Assembly (NCBI GenBank): GCA_019614645.1
Contig: JABWDB010000018.1
Coordinates: forward strand, 1,612,001 to 1,676,000
Origin: Stratiolaelaps scimitus
Lineage: Eukaryota; Arthropoda; Arachnida; Mesostigmata; Laelapidae
DNA: 64,000 nt
Direction of reading: 5' to 3'
The notes under the pieces are model-generated. The model did not search any database and was not told where the DNA came from. It saw only the letters and a list, made by a program, of their open reading frames with translations. Below, piece after piece: positions 39,601-51,343 of the stretch. The first letter of the stretch is position 1. Each line of letters begins with the position of its first letter. Made by a program: the position numbers and the translations under genes.

Positions 39601-40259
39601 CGTTAGCTGGTGGCCCGATAAAAAAGAACAGACTTTTCACCGGGACCACCGGTCGAGTCCGGCCTAATTCAAATAAGAGGGGCTTGTAACCCTTGCAGCA
39701 ATACCAACAAACCCTGTACATCAAACACATACATCGCTGTTGAAACCCTGACCCCCCGAATTCATCTGCTGATTATGCCAAACCAGAGCCCAATTGAACA
39801 ACAGTTCGAATATTAGCGATGGGCCAGCTCTGCTCATGAAGGCCCATAAGTTAACTCGTAGCGCTGCTTCTTAGTGAACATCTTCTGGAAGTTATCATTA
39901 TTCGCTCGGTCGACTCTCAGCTGAATTAGGGTGTGTACTGTCTCCTTCAAACGTTCGATCTGCCTTCCCTTCTGACCACTCTGATTTGTCGCAAGAGATC
40001 ATCGGATAGCGAAGAGCTGGAATACAAAACGATTGTGTTCCCCAGTGCGAAAGACGTTGCCGATTTCATGACCACTGAGTGATACCTGTGTTAGTCACGC
40101 GTTTTGTTTGTCCAACACAATGATAGAGATACGATGTGTCACGTGTACTCTATCGAAACATCAATACCAGGAAGCGATCGTCCATAGGATAAACAGGTGA
40201 TGCCAGGCTTTCGAAACCGTTATTGTTCGAGCGGATGACCACGCTGACCGTCCCATACG

Positions 40260-40860
40260 GCAGAATTGATACGCGATCGAGTCCCAGTTGCTCTGGGTTC
40301 GTTGCTTATTCGTTCACCAAAGGGGACCACTCGCGAGAGGCAAGCCTACCACAGCTTTAGGTAGGCTTGCCTCCTGCCGAAGGTACCAGCGGCAGTTTGT
40401 GTTGCAGCTCAGCGTTGGGTTATTCCTGCTGCTGCTGTTGTTGTTGTTGTGTTTTTTTTTGTGCGCGCGCGAGATGTATTATTTACTCGTCGCCCGCTCT
40501 CTCTCCGCGTCACTGTATCTTTTCTCTGTTAGCTAAACGTTGGATCGAACGACAGTGCCTGCCGAACGAGAATCTATTGCGGTGCGCCGCGTCGACTGGA
40601 TCGTTGGCAGCTAGTTATTGAAATCAGCGTTGGTTGAACAGGTGCGAAGGTCGCCCCTGCGGGGAGACGGGGGGGACACCGCTATCAGCGGACATTGGCA
40701 ACGGTTCCCCCATCGTAAACGCCGGGGTAGAGCCGCCTGCCGCGGTCCCGATCGGGGACGCGGCTCTATGGAGACAATGTCCAGCGCGCACTGTGCTCAA
40801 GGCGAGATCGTGCAGAAGTCGAATGGCGCTTTGAACAGTAGGCGCAGCAAATGAATCGAA
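40260..40860 (+). promoter_or_regulatory. GC-rich region, candidate promoter or 5' untranslated exon of the exchanger gene
   Basis: This 600-bp stretch has CpG-rich sequence, a CTG/TTG triplet run at about 40,428-40,450 followed by a T run, a perfect 14-bp hairpin (40,337-40,373) and a second hairpin at 40,728-40,768. It is the nearest such island, 1.1 kb upstream of the first coding exon at 41,936. Assignment to that gene is inference. Confidence 0.3.
40337..40373. repeat. Perfect 14-bp inverted repeat
   Basis: GAGGCAAGCCTACC at 40,337-40,350 is mirrored by GGTAGGCTTGCCTC at 40,360-40,373 with a 9-base loop. Confidence 0.85.
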
Positions 40861-41935
40861 TATAACGTCATCGTTGGGACGGGCCTGTTGTTGATTTTTA
40901 ACGTATCCGCGTTACTATCGACCGACGAATTGTGGACGAAATTCGGGGGAAACTTATGCTCGGATAGGTGGGATTTTTCGCTGTTACGCTTACTCCAAAC
41001 ATTAGACATACCCGAGTACGTGAACGGTCTGTAGGATGATGCTGGCTTCGATGCATATTAGTCACAGAATGGCCAGCTGGCTATAAGCAGCGGATCCCCT
41101 ATGGCTTGCAACACTGCTTCCTGCTATGTATTGTTGTTATGTGAGGGCCCTGCAAAGGAGCGGAATATATAGATTTTTACTATTTATGCACCTACATATG
41201 TACAATATGATCTTACTGGAATCGTATTGCCGGCAGGGAGAAAATCAAAGGAATATGTTGCTTATTAATTTTTACTAGCTTGGATAAGCTGTTACGTGCG
41301 AAAGTGGTGTGAATGTCGAAATTGAAGTGTCGGACGGCCAAGAGCTCAACGACGAGCTCACGAAGGAATTACACGAAGAATCGAGGCATCACAGTGCCTA
41401 CTGAGTGTGTCGCACTTGAATCTATTGTATCTGATATTCCGTTGCAGATTGTCGATCGTCCGCTAATCGTTTAACTGCAAACGGATGTATTCTCTTTAAT
41501 GATTGTGCCTCTGATGATGGTTACGCTTAGATCGTGCTTATTTCCATGTTACATTGTTCGCTCACATGGGATTCATGTCCTTTTGTTGACATTTCGGTGC
41601 CATTTGTAGACATCTGCCTAAGTGGGAGTAGCACACATTTTTAGGTAAAGGGAAAGATTTTCATTGTTTTACTAACGGAGCTACAGCTCTACAAAACTAA
41701 CTTACGTTACTTGTCTGTCTATAATGGTGGTGTACACCTTGCCAAGTCGAACTGTCGTATGCATTCCCAGTATTCGTAAGAGTGGACAGGGCTCGTTGTA
41801 TCAGTGCCGTGATCAGCACGATTGTCAATCGGTATACGTACGAAATGATTCATGTAAATTGACTAATATTGATGTGTCGGTGTTCTTTGTCGATGTTGTT
41901 GTTTTGTTGATGATTTGCTAAATGCGACCGCCGGA

Positions 41936-42218
41936 ATGACCATGGAATGGAACAGAGCCGGGATGAAAACCCACGCGACCCATTGGCCGTTGCGCAGAAG
42001 TCTTCCTGCTGCGTTCAGTTTACCTTCGTCAACGGTAGCACGCTCCTCTCAGGGCAGGCCATCGAGAACCGTCACGACGCTGTTCGTTCTGATTGCTCTG
42101 CTCAACTGTTTAGCCTCGAGCGTCCACGCGGCTGTTGACCATGAAGGGGTCAACGTCACACCAGTCACCGAAATCGTCCAAGGCGCCGATAATGTCACTA
42201 TACACGTCCAGGCCACAC
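41936..42218 (+). CDS. Exchanger exon 1: start, signal-like segment
   Basis: Encodes residues 1-94. A basic N-terminal stretch is followed by TVTTLFVLIALLNCLASSVH, then an extracellular segment with NVT and a second NVT site. The donor is GTAAGT at 42,219, phase 1. Confidence 0.75.
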
Positions 42219-45200
42219 GTAAGTTTGTGACGTTTGCTGTTACCGCAAGTGATCGACGCATCATTCATGGAGACCTTTACCTAACACAAGTGTAACTTGT
42301 TATCTGTTTTTGTTTGTTTGCTGATGTTTCGTGTATGGTTTCTGCAATTATTGTTACGATAAAGTACTTTGTTTCATCATCGTTGCTCCGGTAATGAGAG
42401 AGGTGTGTGTCACGGCAGGGCTGGACTCAGCGGTCAGACTGGCTTGCTTGGAGGTTCAGGCCACGCTGGCGACATCCACCCCCCCAGCTCTATCTGCGAA
42501 TATGTGTTATTATTCTCATTTAAGTTGTAATATGATTCATGTCGTTTTCTGCCTAACACATCAGGTCATCATCACACAATTATCATTAACGGAACTGAGG
42601 TGCGATGTGGTCCCGCCGCCATTGAGGAGTTCCCGCGTCCGATGATCACTCCGGAGATGCGGCACAGTGGAGGAATCACCGTCCATATCATCACCGCCAT
42701 TTCAATGGTTCTCATCATCTCGGTTCTCTGCAAGGAGTACTTTGTGCCGGCACTTCACTGTATTATCAACTGTAAGTCATTCGGCCCGATAGCGGGAACA
42801 GGGCGCGACACTGATGAACACCGTGACCGTTTCCAGAAGGGGTGGCGAAGGACGGGCACGGTGTTGACATACATTAGAATGCCAATATTCCCCTATAAAA
42901 AAAAAAATGTAGTTCGGTTGTTACGACGAAAGAAACTACAGACGTGGCTAACGCTGACGAGTTGCTGGTGTCGCACGCTGTTTTTCTTTTACTATCTTGT
43001 ATAAAAAATATGTGGAAATGCATTCAGCGAAGCATGCGTCTATCAGACAGGTAATCTGCATATATCTCTGCATATATTGTGTGGTAATACTATTTTTCGA
43101 TATTTTGTCGTTTGCTAACGTCATCTCGCCATCTGCCTGCGATACCATAGATCTGGAGGTGGATCCGGATGTGGCTGGAGGAACCTTCATGGCTGCCGCA
43201 AGTTCAATTCCCGCCCTGGTGACGTCCATCATTGGAGTTAACGTCGTCGAGGTGATTAACGAACGGACATTCGTATCGAGCTGAATTGTGTTTCGATCAA
43301 ATATCGAACAACATTTAAGATTTTCTCGTTAATACCTATCGTATCATATCAACAATTCGGTGCATGTACGCTCAAATTCAGCGTCACCGCCGTGTATCTA
43401 ACGAAAAACAAATGGGTTAAAGAAGAAATGATACCATTCAGTCGATTCCCTCGTCGTTGACAACGTTTGCTGCTTGCGGCAAAACTTACAGAACGATCTG
43501 GGATTGTCAACGACCCTCGGATCCGGTGTACTCAACGCGGCTGGTGTCCTCTCAATTTCGGCCTTGTTTGCTAAACGGACGGTCGAGATTCACGCGTGGC
43601 CCCTCTACCGATCATCGTTCTTCTTCCTGCTCTGCATGGTGATCGTACTGTGCTCGCTAATGGACAACCAGATCGACTGGTTAGTAGAATTTCTGCAAAA
43701 ATTTGCGCCAGTGCAGCACTTTCAATGGGGCATATTCGCTAATATTTAAGCAATTGGATACATACATGAGCCTGATATGTTCTCTATAACAAATGAACGT
43801 GTCGAATACGATTTGACGGTTGGATTTGTGATGATGCGTTTGCTGGTCTGTCTCATTAACAATGTGCACACTATGATTACAATGCGTCGATTCAAAAACA
43901 TTCTGCAACAATCATTTGGGGATTCATCCCGTCTACATGGTGGTCTCATCACACGACCGGGCTTTGTCAGAATTTATTCATTCATTTGCCCTAGGGATTT
44001 GTCCCTTTAATTCTGAAGGCTTAGATAAGCAACGATCTACCGAACGTTATACAGAGCCCCGTTGACTTCTGCGAGCAAATGACATATTTTGCTGAACGAC
44101 ATCGACAGAGCAGATCCACCTGTACAATTTTGACAGACTGACAACTCATCACAAGAGGTGGTATTTCCCCACAGATGAAAGAGCTCGTCATATGTCCTTG
44201 ATATCTGACATATGAAATATATATATATATACATATATATACTTGGTGCAATATAGCTAGGTGGCTTGCAGTCGAACGATCATTTATCCTGTAGCCTGCC
44301 GTATCGACAGGTCTGCTGTCTGGAAGCGACACTAACGAACGTCGCCTCTTCGCAGCGCTGAACTGAAACAGCGCACAGCCTTGTTATTGTCACACAGTCA
44401 ATCAAATTAGTTAGTTGGCAGTGGTTATCGTGGCCAATCTGCACCCGAGGCGCTTCGGCCGGCCAACAGCAGCTGTGAATATCTGCAGATGAGAACAAAC
44501 AAAAAATTCATTATATATAGTAATTGTGCTTGGAAAACTGAATCGGCACAGTTGCAGACAACGAGTCAAACCGCTCGGGGCTGTACAAATTCTACGGTGG
44601 CCCAAATGGTTAACGGGCCAGTACACCGGGTAGCCTTTCAGCGCAGCCACAGAATACTTACGTATTTGCTACCACAGTATTTGCTGGTGGCAAAATCGTA
44701 TTGCTCTCGCACGGGGTCAGATCATAATGATAACGCACAGTGGTTTGTTACCAAATGTTTGTTTTTTGTTTGTCAAGAAATGAAAAGAAATGCGTCCGGA
44801 TCTACACAGTGGGGAATTACGCAATATATTTCGGCGGTATATCGCTCCCATATGGACATACTGGTCAGCAGAGATCCGCAGAAACGGATAATCTCGATAT
44901 AATGAAAAATTATAGCTATTTTTTCTTAATTAATATTGTTTCTAACAACAAAGTGTTGGCATTCTTCGATACATACTATGCAAAGAAATATTAACTATTT
45001 TCTGTTTAAACGCTTGTTCTATTCATCATAACGAAGGATCGAGGCTTTGATCTGTCTGGTTTCGTACACGGCGTATGGCCTGGTAATGGCATTTAACAAA
45101 AGACTCGAAAGTGCTTTCAAGGCTATTACCGGCATCCAGGATCTCGACGACCCCGTTGAGAGCAAGGAGGCGCCAGGTGAGTGTTAGGAGTTGTTTTGTC

Positions 45201-46907
45201 AAGCTATTTCTTTGATCGGCACAGTGGGGTATGGATAATGGCGAATAAGAACATTTCGCTTTTTAGGAGCTTGTGGTGTTTTAACTGAGTAGATATATTT
45301 GATATTATTGTGTGTCTTCATTTACACAATAATTCGAGTAGATATTTCACTAGAACTTTCCCTTTAGCAGTCGATAGCCCAGCACTAATCTAGGCAACTT
45401 CTCTGACGGAGATCAAACGCCGCTGCACACACACTCAGCGTGTAATGAATTTCTACGCATGGCACATATAGCGCGTATTGTGAGCAAATAAAATTACGCT
45501 GAATAATGTGATACTTATTAGACGCCCTGTGTTATTGCAGTACTAAATAGATTCTCTACACATTGACGTCCTTATCGTTATACAGACTACGCATAGACTA
45601 GCTGAAAAACTAGATCATACCGTCTGCTTTCCAAGAAAGCCAGACAAAGTGAAGCGAGGGAGAGATATATCAGAAAAGCGGTCACCGCTCACCTGACCTC
45701 GCAACGAAGGACGATCACGTGAGCATTTCGCAGATCATTGTTTGCGGCAGATGCACCATTTACAAGTGGTAACACACCTCTGAACGCATGGAGTATCTCG
45801 AATGGCACTATCATTGCCAGCCTAAAGAGGCTCCATTAGTTAGCATGCTTCATGCAATTGAGTCTGGCGCCATATGGATGAGAGAGAGATTGCTCAACTT
45901 GACGGGAGTCTCCTCTTTACAGCCGCGTGTCGCATACGCTGACAGAACAAGAGGAAAGTGAATGCTATATTCTGTCTATTGTTGTTTTTTCAATGTAAAA
46001 TGTACTCTCTCTCTTATGTTTTCTCGTAACTATTGCCTGATTCCTCTTGAGATTTCATGCACATACTGGTTTTGCGTTTGCCTGTTTACACTATACCAAG
46101 ATCAAGCATTCATAAGCCTAACTCAAGCATTCATATCTATAATATGTAGTCAACGGAGAAAGCGAATGTGTTAAAGTGTATGCACAAATGTCAACGTCTG
46201 CCACTGGCAGCGATAAAGTACAAATGAGTAAATCTTATAAGGATGGACCTCGGATCGCTTTGTTGTGGTCGGCCCAGCAACATGTCCACAAGGATATATA
46301 AGGTTTAGTTAGAAATGACCTGTAGAATAATATACGTTTGCATTTGTCTTCAATCCATTCTACTTTGTTCATGATGATAGCGGAAATCACGACGGTGCAG
46401 AGCTATACACATTTCGGCGAGAATGAGATGAAGACGATCAAGGACAACAATATGGTCATCTCGAGTTTGGGTAGGTTATTTATCCACCATTGATTATTGT
46501 TACTATTATTAAAAGCTGCAACTCAATATCCGGGTTCGAATATCGCAAACGTCTCAATACGAGTGGTGGTGACTTTACAGCTAAACCTATATAATAATGT
46601 GTTGCTTGTTGTTGTAGAACTATCTCGTTGTCGTTCAACGTAATGGAAGGAATACTCGAAGTTTAAGTGCTTTTTGCACAGCGCATATATAAGGCTTAGC
46701 GGACTGGCCTGTTCCACGCAATTTTCGAGATAACCCAAAGCATTATAAGACACAGATAGAGCAGGACGGCAGAATGTTCGTAGGTTTAATATAAGGTATT
46801 CAGATTCTCCAGGTTGCATATGCAGGTAGCGCTTGTTAACAGCCATAAACAGTGATATATATATATATATACAATACACAATACCTCTTTATTAATCCAA
46901 AGGGATG

Positions 46908-46947
<40 letters not shown>

Positions 46948-48666
46948 CCCGCCGCTATTGTAAGGCACTTCCGCCTCGATCCACTGGCCCCACAACCCAC
47001 GACACGCGGGTAGCGGGTGACGGAAACACCACGCCGATTCGAACTCCTATGATATAATGGCTTTTCTGTTCAGCATATTCTATAATGGCTTTCCATCAAA
47101 TCAATGAATTATCCTGTTTGTCTTTTAGATGGCAATGTGCTGAAACAGTTGGAGGCATCCATGAACGCCCAGAATGGCGGAACCGCCAATGGAGCGGAGG
47201 CGATCGACGAACCGGTGATCGATCCGAAGGCGTGGGAGAATTTGAATATGCCACGGAAAATCTTCTTCGTTGTAACGAAACCATTCTCATTTGTGCTCTC
47301 ATTCCTCATTCCCAATTGCAAGAAAGCGGGTTATGAAAAGTACTACATCCTTACGTTTGTTCTGTCTGGTGGATTTATTGCGGCCTTCTCCTACATTCTC
47401 GTCTGGATGATGGCTATTATCGGTGGGTAATCAAAAAGCACATTATTAACATAATTGTTTTTTTTGTTTCGTTTCTTTTTTTATTTTGTTTGTTTGATTT
47501 TATTCATCAATGATCAATACATAATTTGGTCCGGTGTACTATTGGAAAGTATAATTAAATCTACTACTAAGCTGGTGCGAACGAAAACCTCGACTCCATG
47601 TCCCGTGGAGACACAAAGATGAATTTGCTTCAAGGGATACCATGCATATGGTGGTGGTATTACTCATCAAATGGAGAATGTTTCTTCTCGCTGTCGCTGA
47701 ACTAATATAAGATCAGTGTTTCGATGTTTGGTATTGATGACATTACGTATATTCAACTGATTTTCTCTAAAACGTAGCGGACGTCTCTGACACCTTCTCT
47801 GTCACGATTTTATGGTACTGAGTCTCCGGCCGCTGGCAAGAGGCGGTGCTGAGTTCACTGATAAGCGCAAATAGATAGACTGATGGGTGTCTAATCACGA
47901 TTGTGTCTCACGTGTATTCTCTACCCGAACAGGTTTCACATTTGGCATTCCCGACAGTGTGCTGGGGCTGACCTTCCTTTCAATTTCGGTCACACTGCCC
48001 GATGTAATGGCGTCAGTTCTTGTCGTGCGTAAAGGTTACGGAGATATGGCCGTTTGCTACGTGTTGGGAACGAACATTTTCGAGGTGCTCGTCGGGCTTG
48101 GCCTGCCCTGGTTCATTCAGACAACCGTCATCAAGCCTGGCAGCACCGTCGAACTGCAAAGCTCAGGTAAGTGTCAGCGATCGATTATCTCCGAGAGAGA
48201 ACAGATAACAAAGAGGACATATCGGACGTAATTATAATAACCGAATACGGACAATTGACAATGCTGAAGTTGATGAACATGATGATATAATCTATGACGA
48301 TAGGCTGCTGTTGTTGAACATACAGCGTACAGATTCGAATTTGTTGGCCACTTGAAAATAATGCCGAGTGTTAGTGGTCACGAACCAATTGTGTCCCTCA
48401 TATGAGCTTCTCTGTTTCGATTGCTTTCGGCCTGCTCCAAATGCGGCCTATGTTTCTTCTATGCAGGCCTGATCTACTCAACGGCTTGTGTCCTGTTCAC
48501 CGTGTTCCTCGTGCCGGCGCTGACCTATGCCACTCGCTGGAAGATGAACAACACGTACGGTGTGATTCTTCTCCTCTGGTACCTCATCTTCATGGTCATC
48601 TCATGCATGTACCAACTCAATGTGTTCGACGACTCGAACCCGCCATCGTGTGGCAGTGATTACTAG
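41936..48666 (+). CDS. K+-dependent Na+/Ca2+ exchanger (NCKX/SLC24) family member, complete, 9 coding exons
   Basis: Exons 41936-42218, 42565-42771, 43151-43251, 43492-43679, 45037-45176, 46381-46470, 47129-47422, 47933-48166 and 48467-48666 sum to 1,737 nt, giving 578 residues plus stop. All phases match. The family exports Ca2+ (with K+) against Na+ across a membrane. The protein has a hydrophobic signal-like segment (about 46-64), N-glycosylation-type sites (NVT), the first exchanger domain with alpha-1 repeat (about 170-215, GGTFMAAASS), a hydrophilic cytosolic loop (about 280-370), the second domain with alpha-2 repeat (about 440-494, SVLGLTFLSI, GDMAV, NIFEVLVGLGLPW), and a short tail. 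Length fits the NCKX3/4 group. It is odd in that the acidic residue normal in alpha-1 (SAPE) is Ala185, and the NIFD Asp of alpha-2 is Glu485. Start ATG 41,936 is chosen over a second ATG six bases on. Confidence 0.85.
42565..42771 (+). CDS. Exchanger exon 2: first membrane helix of domain 1
   Basis: The acceptor is CTAACACATCAG. It encodes residues 95-163, including C109 and AIEEFPRP, then GGITVHIITAISMVLIIS and CKEYFVPAL. The last matches the family pattern CDEYFVPAL that precedes the alpha-1 repeat. The donor is GTAAGT. Confidence 0.8.
43151..43251 (+). CDS. Exchanger exon 3: alpha-1 repeat, first half
   Basis: The acceptor is GATACCATAG. It encodes LEVDPDVAGGTFMAAASS followed by IPALVTSIIGVNVVE (residues 165-197). 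The family consensus here is DVAGATFMAAGSSAPEL; the Glu is replaced by Ala185. The donor is GTGATT, phase 0. Confidence 0.8.
43492..43679 (+). CDS. Exchanger exon 4: alpha-1 repeat, second half and next helix
   Basis: Encodes NDLGLSTTLGSGVLNAAG (family: DIGTGTIVGSAVFNI), then a WPLYRSSFFFLL helix as in other NCKX proteins, ending MDNQID. The donor is GTTAGT, phase 2, splitting a Trp codon. Confidence 0.8.
45037..45176 (+). CDS. Exchanger exon 5: last helix of domain 1 and start of cytosolic loop
   Basis: The acceptor ATAACGAAG is weak in pyrimidines but phase-correct. It encodes IEALICLVSYTAYGLVMAFN, matching the family W-x-E-x-L...Y-x2-Y-x3-M-x2-N pattern, then an acidic hydrophilic loop. 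The donor is GTGAGT. Confidence 0.75.
46381..46470 (+). CDS. Exchanger exon 6: cytosolic loop
   Basis: A 90-base exon, acceptor CATGATGATAG and donor GTAGGT. It encodes a hydrophilic loop segment (AEITTVQSYTHFGENEMK, then TIKDNNMVISSL). Phase 1 on both sides, so skipping it would keep the frame. Confidence 0.65.
46870..46912. repeat. Dispersed repeat end shared with 14,932-14,973, followed by (TA)n
   Basis: Lies in intron 6 of the exchanger gene and is followed directly by a (TA)n run at 46,913-46,946. Same core as the 14.9-kb copy. Confidence 0.45.
47129..47422 (+). CDS. Exchanger exon 7: loop and first helices of domain 2
   Basis: The acceptor is TTGTCTTTTAG. It encodes an acidic loop, then PWxx-like PKAWENLNMPRKIFFVVTKP, and helices that include YYILTFVLSGGFIAAFSYIL and VWMMAIIG. 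Phase 1 on both sides. The donor is GTGGGT. Confidence 0.8.
47933..48166 (+). CDS. Exchanger exon 8: alpha-2 repeat
   Basis: The acceptor is CTACCCGAACAG. It encodes FGIPDSVLGLTFLSISVTLP, then DVMASVLVVRKGYGDMAVCY and TNIFEVLVGLGLPW. Asp458 of the TLPD motif is kept; the Asp of the usual SNIFD is Glu485. The donor is GTAAGT. Confidence 0.85.
48467..48666 (+). CDS. Exchanger exon 9: last helices and stop
   Basis: The acceptor is CTTCTATGCAG. It encodes two hydrophobic helices (from GLIYSTACVLFTVFLVPALT and from YGVILLLWYLIFMVISCMYQ) and the tail ending CGSDY before TAG at 48,664-48,666. Confidence 0.85.
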
Positions 48667-49865
48667 ACAAACTGCACCCTGCACCGAATCGTCATCTGTT
48701 CCTTTTTTTTTGCTGACAATTCGCCATCTCGTCATAGAAAACAACCAGCAAACACACACACAATAATGTCGCTTTGGTCAACATTAATAGCGATGTTCGC
48801 CGCTCACACCTTGTTGCTCCACTGACGACCCTTGCGATCAACCGCATCAGCATTCGCCATACGAGTCTGGCGAGCTAAGAAGGACAAGCACTGAGTAACT
48901 GTCGAAGGATCGGCGTGCCAGCATGCCTACAATGATCACGCTTCCAACGTGACTTACGTTATGTGTTGCCTGTTTATTTTTTTGTGGAGGCGAGGCTCGC
49001 GAGCGCATGGGATGCTTTTAAGATTGTGAAGCGACACTTGCCCTCATGGAGTCGCACTGTCTCCGGCCACGTGTCCGGAGCCGGTCACCAAACAACTTGA
49101 TATACAACATACATACATATATAGGACGAATTGAAACAATCAACGAACGAAACCTTCCCGGATTATTGGCGAATGCTTCAAAGTGCGAATGGGCTGTTTT
49201 ACTATAGAGCAAATACGAGGTGAACCAAAAATGCAATTCATTTGAAAAGCAGAATGAGAAATTAGCGAACCCCGCTGCCAACCACAACCCTATCTGCGAG
49301 TTATTATCACAATACATACATTTTACTAAACGGTCATTGACCAGGGGGCCCTCCAGACTTCTCTATTTTCCAGATAACTCGATTCGCATGGAACAACTGA
49401 TAAGGGTGTCACTAATGCAATGCTGTGATTTGCTCGACGGGCCAGGGGGTTCAAATGGGGATATAGAACGGGACGTTTTCCGAGGGCGGCACAGTGTTTC
49501 ATGTAGAGAGAAAGAGAGAGAGAGACAGACTCTGGTGCGGTACATTCGACTATTCAAGCTAGGCGCGTTCTATCAACGCCTTGGGTAGGCTTCTTGTGAG
49601 CGGAGGCGGATGGCCATCTGTATTCAATGTTATGAGAAATGATTTGTCTGTGTTGAGTGAACTAGAATGTGTGGTTGAATGCTTTAAAATGATAGCTGCT
49701 AATTGTTATTATTATTATTAATTATTATTAAGTCTATCGGTCATTATTGTATTTGATATAACTGTGCAAATGAGTGAGATACAAGAGTTCGATTACTTAG
49801 CCTGATTGTGATGTATGACTACTTGTGGATATATGCTGTTTGATATGACCGAATATATCTATCTA

Positions 49866-49898
<33 letters not shown>

Positions 49899-49920
49899 TT
49901 TTAATGGCAGGCGGAAAGAA

Positions 49921-49926
49921 AATAAA
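49921..49926 (+). terminator. Candidate polyadenylation signal AATAAA for the exchanger gene
   Basis: AATAAA lies 1.25 kb after the exchanger stop codon. The choice is inference; no closer perfect AATAAA caught my eye. Confidence 0.25.
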
Positions 49927-50476
49927 CTTAGTGATATATATGATACACTGGTATGACTAAATTTACTCTCCTAATATGTCATTATCACAGCATGTAAGGT
50001 TAAATCGAATAGTTAATAATTTCGTCAGCACCGTAATTGGCTGATTCAGCTTTGTTGATTGGGCAAACAAGCGACACCTGAACGAATACACTACTTCGTT
50101 GTGCTAATTAACTACGAGCGTAGAAAATATCAGCGAGTTCACTGGCAGAGAGAGAGAGGAGACACGAGCGAGAGAGCATTTCATTATTTTTACAATTATA
50201 AAAAACAAGATGAATGTGGTGTTTTCGCATTCTGCTGGACAGCGGCGATCAGTGATTGATGACGACGTTGACTGTTAATCAACATTGATTAACTATTGCT
50301 AGATTATGGTGAAAATGTACAGTCCATGTAGATTCTAGACTTGCTTACCTCGATCGTTAGAGAGGCATGATACCACTGTAGCGCTGTTATGGCTCTCGCT
50401 GCTATGAGACAGATAGCAACGATAATTCCACGAATAATTATAATATATATATATACATATATATATACAAGAGTTA

Positions 50477-50486
50477 TAAGAGTCAT

Positions 50487-50522
<36 letters not shown>

Positions 50523-50532
50523 ATGACTCTTA
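50477..50532. repeat. Perfect 56-bp palindrome with TA-repeat centre
   Basis: TAAGAGTCATATTC followed by a run of TA units and then GAATATGACTCTTA; the whole 56 bases equal their own reverse complement. It may be a foldback of a tiny element or the product of repair at a TA tract. Confidence 0.85.
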
Positions 50533-51279
50533 CGGCTGCAATGGGTTGGCGATTTTCAATGGGTAAACAGCACAACAACTGGGCGAAACTGCGGCTATTC
50601 ATCCGCTGTGCAGAGAGATCAAGACAAAACGAGAGAGAGAGAGAGTTGATTAATAAACGGCTATTTATATGAAGGGAGCTTGTACAGCGTCACTGATTGA
50701 TACCGAGAAATCATATGAATATTGATAAGGATGCTAATAATAACAATGATAATAATAAATGATAATGGTAAATTAATCCAACACACGAAGGTCTTTCTTT
50801 TAACAAAATTCTACATACTGCCTCTCTATATGGATAGCTTATGTAGTTAGTGGAACGTCGATTCGCATCGTACTCTGAGATAAACAGCAGCAACTGTAAC
50901 TTGATATACGGGTAGTATGCAAAATACGGTAGTATATTCAACACGGTGCTAATAATGTTGCTAGAATAATGTGATTTCACCTGGATTTGACAGAGGTCTG
51001 TTTATCGCGACAGTTACATAAGATCAAAGGTCGTGCGGGCCGTAAACAGCAGAGACTCGAAATTAACTGTTCGGATGCCCGTAGTGCCCTCACGATGGCT
51101 ACGTATTTTCATTTCAATTGTCGCTTGTTATTGTTGTTGTTGTTGTTGATACCGTTCTCGTTTTGACTAAAATATTGTATCATAAGTCGCAACCGTTTCG
51201 GGTCTGTCCGACAACATCTGTCAGCTCCATCATTGCTTTGTTGTCCTGCGAAATCTCGCCAGGCCTCTGCCGAGAGGCA

Positions 51280-51343
51280 AAACTGTTTTTCGAGCTGACC
51301 CTCAGCTGTTCCCCTATCTGACATGCCTCAGCTCTTAACCTTA
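51280..51343 (-). mobile_element. SINE family A, short 5'-truncated copy with 11-bp target-site duplication
   Basis: GCCGAGAGGCA stands at 51,269-51,279 and 51,344-51,354. Between them is only the 3' tail of the family (CGAGCTGACCCTCAGCTG to CAGCTCTTAACCTTA in this direction). Confidence 0.75.
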
